A DNA stretch of 64,000 nucleotides from Arachnia propionica (GCF_037055325.1 NZ_CP146373.1:806001-870000); one strand, 5' to 3'. Positions 55,402 through 64,000 are shown, numbered from the stretch's first letter. Numbers and translations: made by a program. Notes: a model not told the origin generated them from the letters alone.

Positions 55402-55905
55402 TTACTTTGCCGTCCAACCGCCACAGCTCTGCGATTGAAAATACTTGTCACTCGCTTTGATCGTGACGATGGTCGGCCCGTTGCCGTTGGCAATGATGCC
55501 GTCGAGTTCACCACTGGCATTGCTGAGCCGCGCCCAATAGCAGAGGTTGCCGCTCGCTTGGTAGGTGCCCGGTTGGACATCCTTCCCCACTTCGAACATG
55601 CCGTCCTCGAATGCGGTAGCCGGGGCGGGAGGCGCTGCGGTGACAGTGGTCACGACAGTCTCCGTTGCGGTAGGCGCAGGAGCGGTAGCGGACGCCTGCT
55701 CAGTAACGGTTGCAGTGACGGTGGATGTTGCAGTTGGTGTCGCAGTTGTCGCTTCACCGCCCTTGCGTCCGGCCTGTCCCATGGCGACTCCCACGACGAG
55801 ACATGCGGCACCGATGAACCAGCGGCTCTTCCACCATGCGCCGCGGATCTTTGGGGTCGGCGCCATCTGGAAAGAGGCGGGTTGGGGCGCTGCGGGCGCG
55901 GTCAT
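55402..55905 (-). CDS. Membrane-anchored protein with conserved C-terminal secreted domain
   Basis: The 167-residue protein has a cytosolic N-terminus, a membrane helix (WFIGAACLVVGVAMGQAG, about 29-46), a Thr/Ala-rich linker, and a C-terminal domain with FEVGKDVQPGTYQASGN, CYWARLSNASGELDGIIANG and SQSCGGW. This domain is common in actinobacterial and phage proteins of unknown function. GGAGG lies before the ATG at 55905, which is better than the upstream start at 55929. Immediately upstream GATGAC-N6-GTCATC (55931-55948) is a palindrome and possible operator. Confidence 0.75.
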   Translation of the reverse strand: MTAPAAPQPASFQMAPTPKIRGAWWKSRWFIGAACLVVGVAMGQAGRKGGEATTATPTATSTVTATVTEQASATAPAPTATETVVTTVTAAPPAPATAFEDGMFEVGKDVQPGTYQASGNLCYWARLSNASGELDGIIANGNGPTIVTIKASDKYFQSQSCGGWTAK

Positions 55906-55948
55906 GACATCCTCCAAGAAAATATACAAAGATGACTATCATGTCATC

Positions 55949-56510
55949 CTATTGGTCGACAAAACCCATACTTATGACCGCGCGTCACGACACGCCGATG
56001 ATTTATGGCAAACAACTTAGATGAGTAATTCCGATTAGATGTCAGGGATCACTTGACCGGAGCTCCAGATTTCCAGCCGTGTCAAGGGCCCTACGTCACG
56101 GGACGGTTCGGTGATCAACGCCGAGATCAGGCCACTTTGGCAGCAGAGTTGCTTACTGCATCCCGAAGCGCCGATCAGGTCAAAATACTTCCTGGCTGAG
56201 GTATTTGTGGGTGTAGTGGATCCAGCGCCGACCGCTGGCTACGCCGAGGAGCTACAGAGCACTATGAGCACCGCTTCGCCATGCCTACTTCGGCTATGAC
56301 AAGAAACGTGGGGCGTCTGCTGTGACCGGCCTCGGACCCGGATCCGCCGCCCGGGCCGCGGAAGTGATTGACACACCGCCAAAAACCTCACCGCCCTGTG
56401 TCGCGCTGGAGATCTCTAAAGGTACGCCATCAGCCTGACATGGGCTTGGCTCTTCGCCTTGATCGTCACCGCTGAAGCTGTCGCGAGCGCGCATTTCGCA
56501 CTCCAAACGT
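55949..56510. other. Gap without a confident gene
   Basis: This 562-bp interval is relatively AT-rich at its left end. Short frames on both strands overlap each other and show no domain. A plus-strand stretch around 56284-56430 (AYFGYDKKRGASAVTGLGPG in one frame) looks like a fragment of coding sequence, but no start is evident. Confidence 0.35.
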
Positions 56511-57032
56511 TCACGCCCTCGGAATTCGCACGTGAAGAGGATCGGGATGAGAGTTGACACGCAATATCAGCGTTGCTGGGATGGGCTTGCCCAAAGCTCC
56601 CACACACACCACCTCGATCGCTTCATGCGGGGCGAGTTCCAAGGTGTGTTCCGGGGCGTCGAAACGGAGCCTTATGAAATCGTCCGCGTTGACGATCTCC
56701 TCGATCACGACGCGCTCGTCGCGTTTGTTGGCCAAGTGCCACCTGTTTTCGCCGATGAGGAGCATCTCCAATGGTGGCCCTTGAAAGAGCGTCCGCATCT
56801 CTCGAAGTTCTGCGACCTGCTGGGACAGCTCGGCGGCTTGCTCTTTCGCGGCGTCGGCCTGTTCTTCGGCGGCTTCGACCTGTCGTTTTGCCAGCTGCGC
56901 CTGCTCCTCGGCCTTCTTGCGGGCTTCCTCGGCTTGCTGTTTCGCCTTTACTGACAGGTTCGACCTGTACCAAGCAATGCCAGCGCCAAGCAGGGAGAGG
57001 GCCGCGCAAATCGCCGAAATCCATTCCGCCAT
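56511..57032 (-). CDS. Membrane-anchored coiled-coil protein
   Basis: The 173-residue product begins MAEWISAICAALSLLGAGIA (one membrane helix), then has a long Glu/Ala/Gln/Lys coiled coil (about 25-80, with QAEEARKKAEEQAQLAKRQV), and a C-terminal beta-rich domain (LLIGENRWHLANKRDERVVI). It is not recognised. The ATG at 57032 is preferred over 57065 because it starts right at the helix. The composition and position next to a small HTH-like gene suggest accessory DNA. Confidence 0.6.
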   Translation of the reverse strand: MAEWISAICAALSLLGAGIAWYRSNLSVKAKQQAEEARKKAEEQAQLAKRQVEAAEEQADAAKEQAAELSQQVAELREMRTLFQGPPLEMLLIGENRWHLANKRDERVVIEEIVNADDFIRLRFDAPEHTLELAPHEAIEVVCVGALGKPIPATLILRVNSHPDPLHVRIPRA

Positions 57033-57076
57033 GCAGACAGTCTCCCACCCTGCTGCTGGCTGCACCCGCGGAAGTC

Positions 57077-57271
57077 ATGAACGTGTCCGAAGTCGAAACC
57101 CGCGAACTGCTGGCCGCCGTCAGAAAGGCGAGCGAGCAGGCTCGTTCCACCCACGAAACCATGACAGCTGCTGCGGCTGCCCGCGCCGATGCCGTCCAGG
57201 CGGCAAAGGATGCCGGGCTGCCTCGGGAACAGATCGCGGAGACCTCAAGTACGCACCGGAACAGGCCGTAA
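57077..57271 (+). CDS. Small HTH-like protein, possibly truncated
   Basis: The 64-residue product begins MNVSEVETRELLAAVRKASE and has RADAVQAAKDAGLPREQIAE, which looks like the first helices of a helix-turn-helix that in relatives continues with a recognition helix. Here the frame ends soon after (TSSTHRNRP), so it may be truncated. It diverges from the coiled-coil gene. The call is uncertain. Confidence 0.4.
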   Translation: MNVSEVETRELLAAVRKASEQARSTHETMTAAAAARADAVQAAKDAGLPREQIAETSSTHRNRP

Positions 57272-57375
57272 CAGGATCACCGGACAGACCTCTCACTAGA
57301 CGCACCGCAATCCACTGACTTGTACCCTTGCAAGTCCTCAGCAAGACCCGACAAGGCTCTTCGCCGAGCCTTTCG

Positions 57376-57752
57376 GGGACGAGCCGGCCTGTAAGCCGGA
57401 TTTTGTCTGACGGTGACCATCCATCTGAGGCCCGCCGTTGCCGGCGGGCTCCTGCAACCTACCCGGAAACCTCGCGCGAGCAGCGCTCGGACGGTTTCCG
57501 CGGCCAGCGGACTGGCCTTCTTGGTCTTGCTCCGGGTGGGGTTTACCGAGCTGCGCCGGTCACCCGGCGCACTGGTGGTCTCTTACACCACCGTTTCACC
57601 CTTACCCGGCCGTTGGGCCGGGCGGTCTGTTCTCTGTGGCACTGTCCCGCGGGTCGCCCCGGGTGGGTGTTACCCACCACCCTGCTCTGCGGAGTCCGGA
57701 CTTTCCTCAGCCCGGTTTCCCGGGCCGCGATCACCCGGCCGACTCGTCCGGG
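57376..57752 (-). ncRNA. rnpB: RNase P RNA (rnpB)
   Basis: The minus strand has the conserved type A landmarks: GACGAGTCGGCCGGGTGATC at the 5' end, GGAAAGTCCGGACTCCGCAG, GGTAACACCCACC, GGGTAAGGGTGAAACGGTGG, GTAAACCCCACCCGGAGCAA and ending AGACAAAATCCGGCTTACAG then GCCGGCTCGTC. GACGAG at the 5' end pairs with CTCGTC at the 3' end (P1). Ends are approximate. It precedes nothing coding on its strand and lies 27 bp after the RNB gene stop. Confidence 0.95.
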
Positions 57753-57778
57753 CAGCAAGTCTAGCTTCCCCAACGGCC

Positions 57779-59221
57779 TCAAACGGCATGGGAGAACACC
57801 GTCCTGCCCTCGCTGAGTTCCACCTCGTCCAGTCGCACTCGAACCGCCCGGCCAGGTTCACGTCCATCCGCGGGCAGTTTCGCCTCCACCGCCGGATCGG
57901 CGATCTGGAAGGTTCCCATCCCGGACCTCGGATTGACATCGATGAGGACCGCATCGAAGACCTCACCCACCCGTGTCTGGAGAACCAGTGCCTCTGCCAG
58001 GTCCACCACCGCGTGTTCCCAGGCTCGGGCTCGCCGGTTACTGGCAGCCATCAGCTCCGGCAACCCAGTGAGGTGCTCGCGCGCCCACCCGGGAACCGGT
58101 TCTCCCTGCCCGATGCTCACGCAGATCTCAGACGCAAAACGATCCACCAGTCGCCGCAAGGGTGCGGTGACATGGGTGTAATGGGCCGCCAGGGCAGCGT
58201 GTCCCAGGTCATCTTCGGGCAGTGAACCATCGAAACTTCGGTAACCGGCGCCCCGGAACAGCGAGGCACAGCGGGCGAGCACCGCAAGCTCCGCGGGCTC
58301 CCCCGGTTCCAGCCCCCGGACGAAATCCGGGTATGACTGCGCGACGGGCCAGTCGACCCCCAAAGCCTCAGCGCTGAGACGGAGACGATCGACCGCCTCG
58401 GGAGCGGCGGCCGGCAGGGTTCTCAGGATCCCGACCGCTGCGCCCACCATGAGTTCGGCCGCAGCCATACCGGTCAGGAGCGAGACCTGGGCGTTGTGTC
58501 TTTCCACCGGTAGCGGGGAGCGAAACCTCGTCCGCCATGTTCCGTTCTCCGCGATGATCTCCTGTCCGGGAAGGTTGAGGGAAACGCCCCCGCGTTCAAC
58601 CTCGAGGCGTTCCCGCAGCGCGCCGACAACGGGCAGCAGTGCGACGCTCGGATGCGCCCGGCCCGCATTCAGGTCTGCCTGAACCTCGTCGTAGGAGAGC
58701 TTCGCATACGAGCGAACCAAGGCCCATTCGACTCCCACCCCGATGGGCTCCCCGTCGGCATCCAGGTCGTGGGTCCACAGCACCGCCGGACGAGGCCTGC
58801 CATCGGCCAGCAGCGATCCGACTCCCTCCGAAAAGGAATCGGGATACAACGGCACCTTGGCCCCGGGCGCGTACAACGTTTCTCCGCGTCGCCTAGCCTC
58901 AGCCTCCAGGGAAGATCCCGGTCTCGCCCATGCCGTGACATCCGCAATGGCATAGTAGACCCGATATCCTGCCCCTCTCCGTTCGATCCGGACGGCCTGA
59001 TCCAGATCCTTCGAGGATGCGGGATCAACGGTGACGAGCTCCACTACAGTCCGGTCGGAGTGCCTCGGAAAACCAGGAGGGTCTTTCCGGAGATACTCCG
59101 CCTCGGCGAGCACGTCACCGGGGAAGCTGGTCGGCACCTCCAGTCTGCTGCGAAGCAACTCGAGTCCTTCAACAACAGCGTGGGGAATCTCCGGGGAGAC
59201 CTTGAGTTCACGCCGTGGCAT
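57779..59221 (-). CDS. RNB-domain ribonuclease (RNase II/R type)
   Basis: The 480-residue protein has the RNB catalytic motif VDPASSKDLDQAVRIERRGA (three to four Asp near residue 67-75), then YYAIADVTAWARPGS and a C-terminal region with HYTHVTAPLRRLVDRF. It lacks the N-terminal cold-shock domains of RNase R, as usual for the short actinobacterial form. The ATG at 59221 overlaps the upstream gene stop (TGATG) and is preferred over the TTG at 59224. Confidence 0.88.
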   Translation of the reverse strand: MPRRELKVSPEIPHAVVEGLELLRSRLEVPTSFPGDVLAEAEYLRKDPPGFPRHSDRTVVELVTVDPASSKDLDQAVRIERRGAGYRVYYAIADVTAWARPGSSLEAEARRRGETLYAPGAKVPLYPDSFSEGVGSLLADGRPRPAVLWTHDLDADGEPIGVGVEWALVRSYAKLSYDEVQADLNAGRAHPSVALLPVVGALRERLEVERGGVSLNLPGQEIIAENGTWRTRFRSPLPVERHNAQVSLLTGMAAAELMVGAAVGILRTLPAAAPEAVDRLRLSAEALGVDWPVAQSYPDFVRGLEPGEPAELAVLARCASLFRGAGYRSFDGSLPEDDLGHAALAAHYTHVTAPLRRLVDRFASEICVSIGQGEPVPGWAREHLTGLPELMAASNRRARAWEHAVVDLAEALVLQTRVGEVFDAVLIDVNPRSGMGTFQIADPAVEAKLPADGREPGRAVRVRLDEVELSEGRTVFSHAV

Positions 59222-59961
59222 CAAAGTCCCGAATCAGCAGTCCGGACAAGGATCCGATCGCACTCGACGCATCTGAGTACCTCGTTCTGAGGGGCCTTGC
59301 GATACACGTCGAGATCCGAGATGGTGAGTTCGAGCTGGCACCCGCTGCACCGACCGCGATGCAGTCGAGCTGCCCCAAGACCCCTGTGCGTCCGGATTTT
59401 CTCGTAGAGGGCGAGCAGCGGGGCAGGAACCTTTTCGGCCTCAGAGGCCCGACTGGCAGCGGCGGCTTTGGCCTCCGTACTCAATTTGCTGACCTCGGCG
59501 TCGCGAACAGCAACCTCGGCACGCAACATCTCCTCGACCTCTTTCTTCCGAGTGGCCAGTTCATCACGTTCCGCTGTGGTCTCCTCGAGCTGCCCCATCA
59601 GATCGAGTTCGGCATCCTCCAATTCAATTATCCGCCGCTTGATGCGCTCCACCTCTTCCGTGAGCCCGCGCAACACCTTCGGGTCCGTGACGGATCCGTC
59701 CTCAGCCCGTTTGTTTTCCCTGTCCAACCGGGTTCTCACCGGCACCAGATCAGATTCCGCCCGGCGCACAGAGAGCTCCAGATCCCCCACGCGGGTGGTG
59801 ACGGCCACCAGGTCGTCGGTGACGGCCTGCCGATTCCTCATCAATTCAGCGATGCGGGCGTGTTGTGGCAGCTTCTTGGCGGTGTGCTGCAAACGCCCGA
59901 TCTCAGAGTCAAGTTCAGCAAGGGTGAGCAGGCGCTGCTGGTCAGCGGGGTCTGCGAGCAT
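59221..59961 (-). CDS. Coiled-coil zinc-ribbon protein
   Basis: The 246-residue protein has a long heptad-type coiled-coil hairpin (about 15-175, ERIKRRIIELEDAELDLMGQ) and a C-terminal C4 zinc ribbon (CSGC...CVEC, about 205-232). The family (CdsZ/DUF zinc-ribbon, YbgI-associated) has no firmly known role. GGAGG precedes the ATG. It is coupled to the RNB nuclease gene. Confidence 0.85.
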   Translation of the reverse strand: MLADPADQQRLLTLAELDSEIGRLQHTAKKLPQHARIAELMRNRQAVTDDLVAVTTRVGDLELSVRRAESDLVPVRTRLDRENKRAEDGSVTDPKVLRGLTEEVERIKRRIIELEDAELDLMGQLEETTAERDELATRKKEVEEMLRAEVAVRDAEVSKLSTEAKAAAASRASEAEKVPAPLLALYEKIRTHRGLGAARLHRGRCSGCQLELTISDLDVYRKAPQNEVLRCVECDRILVRTADSGL

Positions 59962-60004
59962 GAGTTTCCTCCCAACGTTCTGGAACGCAAATCTACCGGG
60001 GATC

Positions 60005-60010
60005 TAGACT
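60005..60010 (+). promoter_or_regulatory. Leaderless -10 box (TAGACT) of pepP
   Basis: TAGACT ends 8 nt before the ATG at 60019. Confidence 0.45.
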
Positions 60011-60018
60011 CTTGACCC

Positions 60019-61476
60019 ATGAGCACAGAGCAGGTAGACAGCCACGAGGCGAAAGATCGCACAGACAACCGGAAGTCCCCCTACTCGGAGGCCTTCAAGA
60101 AGTTCATCGTCTCGGGTTGGGCTCCCTACTCAGAGACACCGCCCGAGCGGCTGGCAGCCGCCGACTGGACTCCCGCACGCTGGACCTCCCTGCGTGAGGC
60201 CTTCCCCGGCGCAACCCTCGTGGTCCCTGCCGGGCCGTACAAGGTGCGCTCCAACGACTGTGACTATCGGTTCCGTCCCCACTCCACCTTCGCCTGGGTG
60301 ACGGGGCTGGGTGAGGACCGGGAACCCGACGCGGTCGCCGTGGTCTCCCCCGACGATGTCTGTCTGTACTTCCGTCCCCGCTGCCCCAGGACGGATGAAG
60401 AGTTCTACGCCTCCAGCCGTTACGGAGAGATGTGGGTAGGTCAGCGCGACTCGTTGGAGGAGATGGCCGCCCGAGTCGGTTTCCCCTGCAGGGATCTGCG
60501 CCAGCTGAGGGATGACCTTTCCGGGATCGCCGGGCTGCGTGTGGTGCGCGAGAGCGATCCGGAGATCACCGCCATGATCGACGAGCTGCGTAGCGGCCAA
60601 GCCCAGGAAGCAGACACCGAGTTGTTCCGCACACTCTCCGAGCTGCGCCTGGTCAAGGACGATTTCGAGGTCAATGAATTGCGCCGTGCCTGCGATGCCA
60701 CCCGGGTGGGTTTCGAGGCGGTGGCCCGCGAGCTTCCGGACGCCGTGGCAGGCGGTCGCGGTGAACGTTGGGTGGAGGGAGTCTTCGGTCTGCACGCTCG
60801 CCACCTGGGAAACAACGTCGGCTACGACACCATCTCCGCGGGCGGTGATCACGCCAATACTCTCCACTGGATCCGCAACGACGGAGACATCCTGAATGGC
60901 GACCTGTTGCTGCTGGACGCCGGGGTCGAGGTCAATTCGCTGTATACGGCAGACGTGACCCGCACGCTGCCGGTCAACGGCCACTACACCGACGCGCAGC
61001 GCCGTGTCTACGAGGCGGTCTTGGCCGCCCAGGAGGCCGGTATCGCGGCCTGCAGGGCGGGCAACGGCTTCTTGGATCCGCACCGTGCTGCCATCCGAGT
61101 GATCGCCGAGTTCCTGGCGGAGATCGGTGTGCTGCCCTGCTCGGTCGAGGAAACCCTCGCCGACGACGGAGGATATCACCGGCGTTGGATGGTGCACGGC
61201 ACGTCGCATCATCTGGGTCTGGATGTCCACGACTGTGCCGCCGCCCGCCGGGAGAAGTACCGCGACGCCGAGCTGTTGCCGGGCATGGTGATTACGGTGG
61301 AACCAGGTCTCTACTTCAAGTCGGCCGATCTTCTCGTGCCCGAGGAGTACCGGGGCATCGGGGTGCGCATCGAGGATGACATCCTCGTCACTGAGGGAGA
61401 TCCTGAGAACTTGTCGGCTTCACTGCCCCGCGCGAGCAGGGATGTGGAGGCCTGGCTGGCGCGACTGAGGAAGTGA
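60019..61476 (+). CDS. pepP: Xaa-Pro aminopeptidase (aminopeptidase P, M24B)
   Basis: PepP removes an N-terminal residue that precedes proline. The 485-residue protein has the AMP_N domain (YKVRSNDCDYRFRPHSTFAW) and the M24 pita-bread domain with metal ligands in LLLDAGVEVNSLYTADVTRT (Asp pair), GTSHHLGLDVHD (His), ITVEPGLYF (Glu) and GVRIEDDILV (Glu). Confidence 0.95.
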   Translation: MSTEQVDSHEAKDRTDNRKSPYSEAFKKFIVSGWAPYSETPPERLAAADWTPARWTSLREAFPGATLVVPAGPYKVRSNDCDYRFRPHSTFAWVTGLGEDREPDAVAVVSPDDVCLYFRPRCPRTDEEFYASSRYGEMWVGQRDSLEEMAARVGFPCRDLRQLRDDLSGIAGLRVVRESDPEITAMIDELRSGQAQEADTELFRTLSELRLVKDDFEVNELRRACDATRVGFEAVARELPDAVAGGRGERWVEGVFGLHARHLGNNVGYDTISAGGDHANTLHWIRNDGDILNGDLLLLDAGVEVNSLYTADVTRTLPVNGHYTDAQRRVYEAVLAAQEAGIAACRAGNGFLDPHRAAIRVIAEFLAEIGVLPCSVEETLADDGGYHRRWMVHGTSHHLGLDVHDCAAARREKYRDAELLPGMVITVEPGLYFKSADLLVPEEYRGIGVRIEDDILVTEGDPENLSASLPRASRDVEAWLARLRK

Positions 61477-61481
61477 GTGCC

Positions 61482-61519
61482 CGCCTCGGTGGGAGTCACC
61501 CCGTCGAGGCGAGCTTTTC
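61482..61519 (+). terminator. Intrinsic terminator after pepP
   Basis: CGCCTCG pairs with CGAGGCG, separated by 16 nt, followed by AGCTTTT. It lies between convergent genes and may serve both strands. Confidence 0.75.
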
Positions 61520-61541
61520 TCGCATTCGGATCTGAATCTCG

Positions 61542-62363
61542 TCAGTCATCCGGAAGCTCTTTCTTGGTTTGGCGGGCCACCCGTTCCATGAATGCACGCA
61601 GCAGATTCGCCGTGGTGTCCGGAGCGGCCACCGTGACCTGGTGGGACGCCTCGGGGATCACGGAAAGCTGGGCCCCGGGCACAGTTTCTGCGACCAGTTC
61701 CTGACCCACGATCGGCGTCGAGCTGTCACGCTCTCCTGCGATGAGGAGGAGCGGGCATCGAATGTCTGCCAGGTCGGCTCGCACATCGTGATGCGCCAGG
61801 CAACGGCAGAGCTGAGCATAGGAATGATCGTCAGCCGCAGCCAGGCCCTCCATGATGGTGGTCGTGACACGAGGGTTGGCTGCCTTGAACGTCGGGGTGA
61901 ACCAACGTTTGGAGGTTTCCTCCAGCAGTTGTTGCGTACCTGCGGCCTCCACCTGTTCAGCCCGTTCGAACCACCTGTCGGGTTCCCCCACGGTGGCCGC
62001 CGAGCACAGCACTGCCACACCTGCCAGTTCGTCTGCATGGTCACGAGCCAGGTGCAGGCCGGTCGCCCCACCGATGGAGAGCCCTGCGAAAATCACGGGA
62101 AGTTCACCGATTCGTTCTCGAACTTCGTGAATCACGTGCATGATGGCCGAGGCGACGACGTCCAGGGTCGGCTCGTCCGCATCATCCCACACTTCGCTCA
62201 ACGCGTGTCCGGGATAGTCGACGAACACCACTCGGGCATCATTGGTCAGCAGCTCCGCCACCTTCGCCCACTGATGTGAACAATTCCCGCCGAGGCTGGG
62301 GGCAACCACGAGGAGACGGTCGGCGCGGCTGGTGGGGTTGTACAGATCCCAGGTCAATTCCAT
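61542..62363 (-). CDS. Alpha/beta hydrolase
   Basis: The 273-residue protein has the hydrolase fold with HQWAKVAELLTNDARVVFVD, the nucleophile elbow FAGLSIGGATG (Ser), and catalytic Asp and His in AGERDSSTP and EASHQVTV. It resembles 3-oxoadipate enol-lactonase-type enzymes, but no aromatic pathway genes are nearby, so the substrate is open. TAGGGT ends 7 nt before the ATG at 62363. Confidence 0.85.
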   Translation of the reverse strand: MELTWDLYNPTSRADRLLVVAPSLGGNCSHQWAKVAELLTNDARVVFVDYPGHALSEVWDDADEPTLDVVASAIMHVIHEVRERIGELPVIFAGLSIGGATGLHLARDHADELAGVAVLCSAATVGEPDRWFERAEQVEAAGTQQLLEETSKRWFTPTFKAANPRVTTTIMEGLAAADDHSYAQLCRCLAHHDVRADLADIRCPLLLIAGERDSSTPIVGQELVAETVPGAQLSVIPEASHQVTVAAPDTTANLLRAFMERVARQTKKELPDD

Positions 62364-62377
62364 GCACAGAACCCTAC

Positions 62378-62908
62378 TCAGTCGATCCTGGTGGCCTTGC
62401 CACCGGGCCACGTGGCGAGCAACTCACGCGCCTGGCCCGCGACCTTATGTTCACACAGCACCTCATACCCGGTGGCAACTACCTGCCGCATCGAGTCAAA
62501 ATCACGTCGTCCCCCGCTCAGCCCATACGCCAAGGCCGCGGAGAGCATCCCAAAAGTGACCCCGAGACCGAGCCCGGCGAAGAGCAGGGTCAGGAACGCG
62601 CTCTCACTTTGCATGAACAGGTAGAACATCAAACCCACGACGATCCCGGTGCCGAGTCCCGAGACAGCGCCCTGGACCAAGACGGAACCCCACGTGCGTC
62701 GTCCCGTCACCCGTTCCACCGATTTCAAGTTGGTTCCCACGATCATCAGGTTGGCCACCGCAAATTTCGAATCCGACAGGAAGTCAACCGCGGCCTGGGC
62801 CTCCTCGTAGGTGCGGTAACTCCCAACACGCTGAGGATAATCCAGCTCAAACAACCTGTTGGTGGAGACGATGGGGACGAATCGTCGCGGCGGAACAGCG
62901 GGGGTCAT
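62378..62908 (-). CDS. GSP17M-like general stress protein with two membrane helices
   Basis: The 176-residue protein has the N-terminal GSP17M-type pattern (SYRTYEEAQAAVDFLSDSKF) and two membrane helices (GTGIVVGLMFYLFMQ, LTLLFAGLGLGVTFGMLSAA) at about 86-130. It is often next to mgtE-like genes, as here. AGGAG precedes the ATG. Function unknown. Confidence 0.8.
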   Translation of the reverse strand: MTPAVPPRRFVPIVSTNRLFELDYPQRVGSYRTYEEAQAAVDFLSDSKFAVANLMIVGTNLKSVERVTGRRTWGSVLVQGAVSGLGTGIVVGLMFYLFMQSESAFLTLLFAGLGLGVTFGMLSAALAYGLSGGRRDFDSMRQVVATGYEVLCEHKVAGQARELLATWPGGKATRID

Positions 62909-62969
62909 CTTGGCTCCTGATCGGTGTCCGGCAAGCGTTCACACGTTGCCCAAGTGTAGATTCTTGTCC

Positions 62970-64000
62970 ATGAGCGCCAAGGAATCAGCGGTTTTCATCT
63001 CCCGCCTGATCGGTCTGCCCGTGGTCGATGCAGCGGGTGATCAGGTAGGGCGCGTGAAGGACGTGGTTTTCCACTTGCGCACCGGAAACCTAGCACCCCG
63101 GGTACGCGGCCTGGCAGTTGAGTTATTCGCCCGACAACGGATCTTCGTTCCTATGATCCGAGTTCACAACATAACGGTCAACCAGGTGGCGATTCTCGGT
63201 CAGGTCGACACCCGTCGCTTCAGCAAACGTGAGACGGAGTGGCTCGTGGCCGCCGATCTGTTCGATCGTCCCGTCCCGCGAGATGTCCCGACCCACATCT
63301 ACGACGTCTCCATGATTCAGGTGCGCAACCGCGAGTGGGAACTATTCCAGGTTGCCATCACGAGCCGCACCCGGGTGAGTCGCTTCGGATTCGGCGGTCG
63401 CCGCGTCACCGACATCATTCAGTGGAACCAGGTTCCAGACCTGGTGTTGACGACCGGACGTTCCCCGGAACACTTGGTGGCGAAGTTCTCCGACATGAAG
63501 CCCGCGGACATCGCCCAGGAGCTACACGACCTCGACCCGGATCGCCTGGTCGACGTCATCGATGCACTTGACGACGAAACTTTGGCGGAGGCTCTCGAGG
63601 AACTTCCCGGGGACGAACAGATCAAGATGATCTCGAGGTTGGAGACGAATCGTGCCGCCGATGTGCTGGCAGAGATGGACCCGGACGACGCCGCAGACCT
63701 CATCAAGGAACTCCCGGAGGCGGTCGCGGAGGACCTGCTCGAGCACATGGAACCGGAGGATGCCTCCGACGTGCGCCGGCTGCTGGTTTATGGCGAGTTC
63801 ACAGCCGGCGGCATGATGACCCCGGAACCAGTGGTGCTGGGGACGGATGCGACGGTGGCAGAGGCCCTGGCCCACATCCGTGAGGAACAGCTGACCCCGG
63901 CCCTGGCCTCCATGGTGTTCGTCACCCGTCCCCCCTTGGAAACCCCGTCGGGCCGCTACGTGGGAGCAGTGCACTTCCAACAGCTGCTGCGGGCCGCCCC
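62970..64000 (+). CDS. MgtE N-domain and CBS protein (runs off the window)
   Basis: The frame opens at ATG 62970 and stays open to the window end, so the C-terminus is missing. The protein begins MSAKESAVFISRLIGLPVVD with a PRC-barrel-like part, followed by MgtE intracellular N-domain repeats (LHDLDPDRLVDVIDALDDET, AADVLAEMDPDDAADLIKEL, LLEHMEPEDASDVRRLL) and the start of a CBS region (GGMMTPEPVVLGTDATVAEA). Whether a membrane domain follows cannot be seen. TAGATT ends 7 nt before the ATG. Confidence 0.88.
   Translation, partial: MSAKESAVFISRLIGLPVVDAAGDQVGRVKDVVFHLRTGNLAPRVRGLAVELFARQRIFVPMIRVHNITVNQVAILGQVDTRRFSKRETEWLVAADLFDRPVPRDVPTHIYDVSMIQVRNREWELFQVAITSRTRVSRFGFGGRRVTDIIQWNQVPDLVLTTGRSPEHLVAKFSDMKPADIAQELHDLDPDRLVDVIDALDDETLAEALEELPGDEQIKMISRLETNRAADVLAEMDPDDAADLIKELPEAVAEDLLEHMEPEDASDVRRLLVYGEFTAGGMMTPEPVVLGTDATVAEALAHIREEQLTPALASMVFVTRPPLETPSGRYVGAVHFQQLLRAA

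Noticed and set aside
60130-61230. 366-codon open frame on the minus strand
   Set aside because: It is antisense to pepP and shows no domain.
1-64000. CRISPR array, tRNA genes or prophage structural genes
   Set aside because: No regularly spaced repeats, cloverleaf sequence or phage head/tail gene was found on reading the window.

Overview
The window is chromosomal DNA from a high-GC Actinobacterium, most likely of the family Propionibacteriaceae (an Arachnia- or Propionibacterium-like organism). Supporting signs are the nusA-rimP-(ferritin-like lipoprotein)-proS order, the ispG plus DUF4081-GNAT pair, lipB-lipA-DUF4191, a glnA1/glnE/glnA2 set, rnpB beside an RNB nuclease and a zinc-ribbon gene, and many genes whose start codon lies 6-8 nt after a TANNNT -10 box, which is the actinobacterial leaderless layout. 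The species is an inference.

Layout. 1-5.8 kb: nusA (cut by the window edge), rimP, a ferritin-like lipoprotein, proS, a GNAT acetyltransferase and ispG. 5.8-25.8 kb: a B12 biosynthesis and cobalt-uptake region that is repeatedly interrupted. It holds cobK; a two-gene AAA ATPase/RloB-like cassette; a minus-strand operon of ChlI/ChlD-type chelatase, cobO, a cobB-cobC fusion and cobA behind a cobalamin riboswitch; cobL-cobM on the plus strand; an unrelated group with a TadE/G-like gene, a PKD-like secreted protein, a lipoprotein and a DUF1707 protein; and cobG-cobH-cobIJ followed by a second cobalamin riboswitch and cbiMNQO. The gene content is that of the CobG (precorrin-3B synthase) branch. 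cobF, cobN and the lower-ligand genes are not in the window.

25.9-30.8 kb: lipoate synthesis (lipB, lipA), a DUF4191 membrane protein, an ABC-F ATPase and a GNAT enzyme. 30.8-37.3 kb is accessory: a glycosyltransferase pseudogene, a sulfur-uptake unit (cysteine-type leader peptide, TsuA-like transporter, TusA-like protein), a candidate secreted Cys-rich peptide with a small membrane protein, and a TetR-controlled ABC-2 exporter with a large palindromic operator. 37.4-50.6 kb: nitrogen assimilation (glnA1, glnE, glnA2), an MMPL transporter, fruK next to a broken DeoR regulator, an ISAs1-type insertion sequence with target duplication, and a two-gene riboflavin-type transporter behind an FMN riboswitch.

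50.6-64 kb: three tandem DUF2510 membrane proteins, map, a stretch of decayed or orphan sequence, a secreted-domain protein, rnpB, an RNB exoribonuclease, a zinc-ribbon coiled-coil protein, aminopeptidase P, an alpha/beta hydrolase, a GSP17M-like protein and the start of an MgtE-related gene.

The best candidates for less-described biology are the RloA/RloB-type cassette inside the B12 region (its second gene frameshifted), the Cys-rich peptide with its two-TM neighbour (frameshifted in its signal peptide), the FMN riboswitch whose terminator ends at the likely start codon of the transporter, and the insertion sequence that landed in the loop of a long hairpin.
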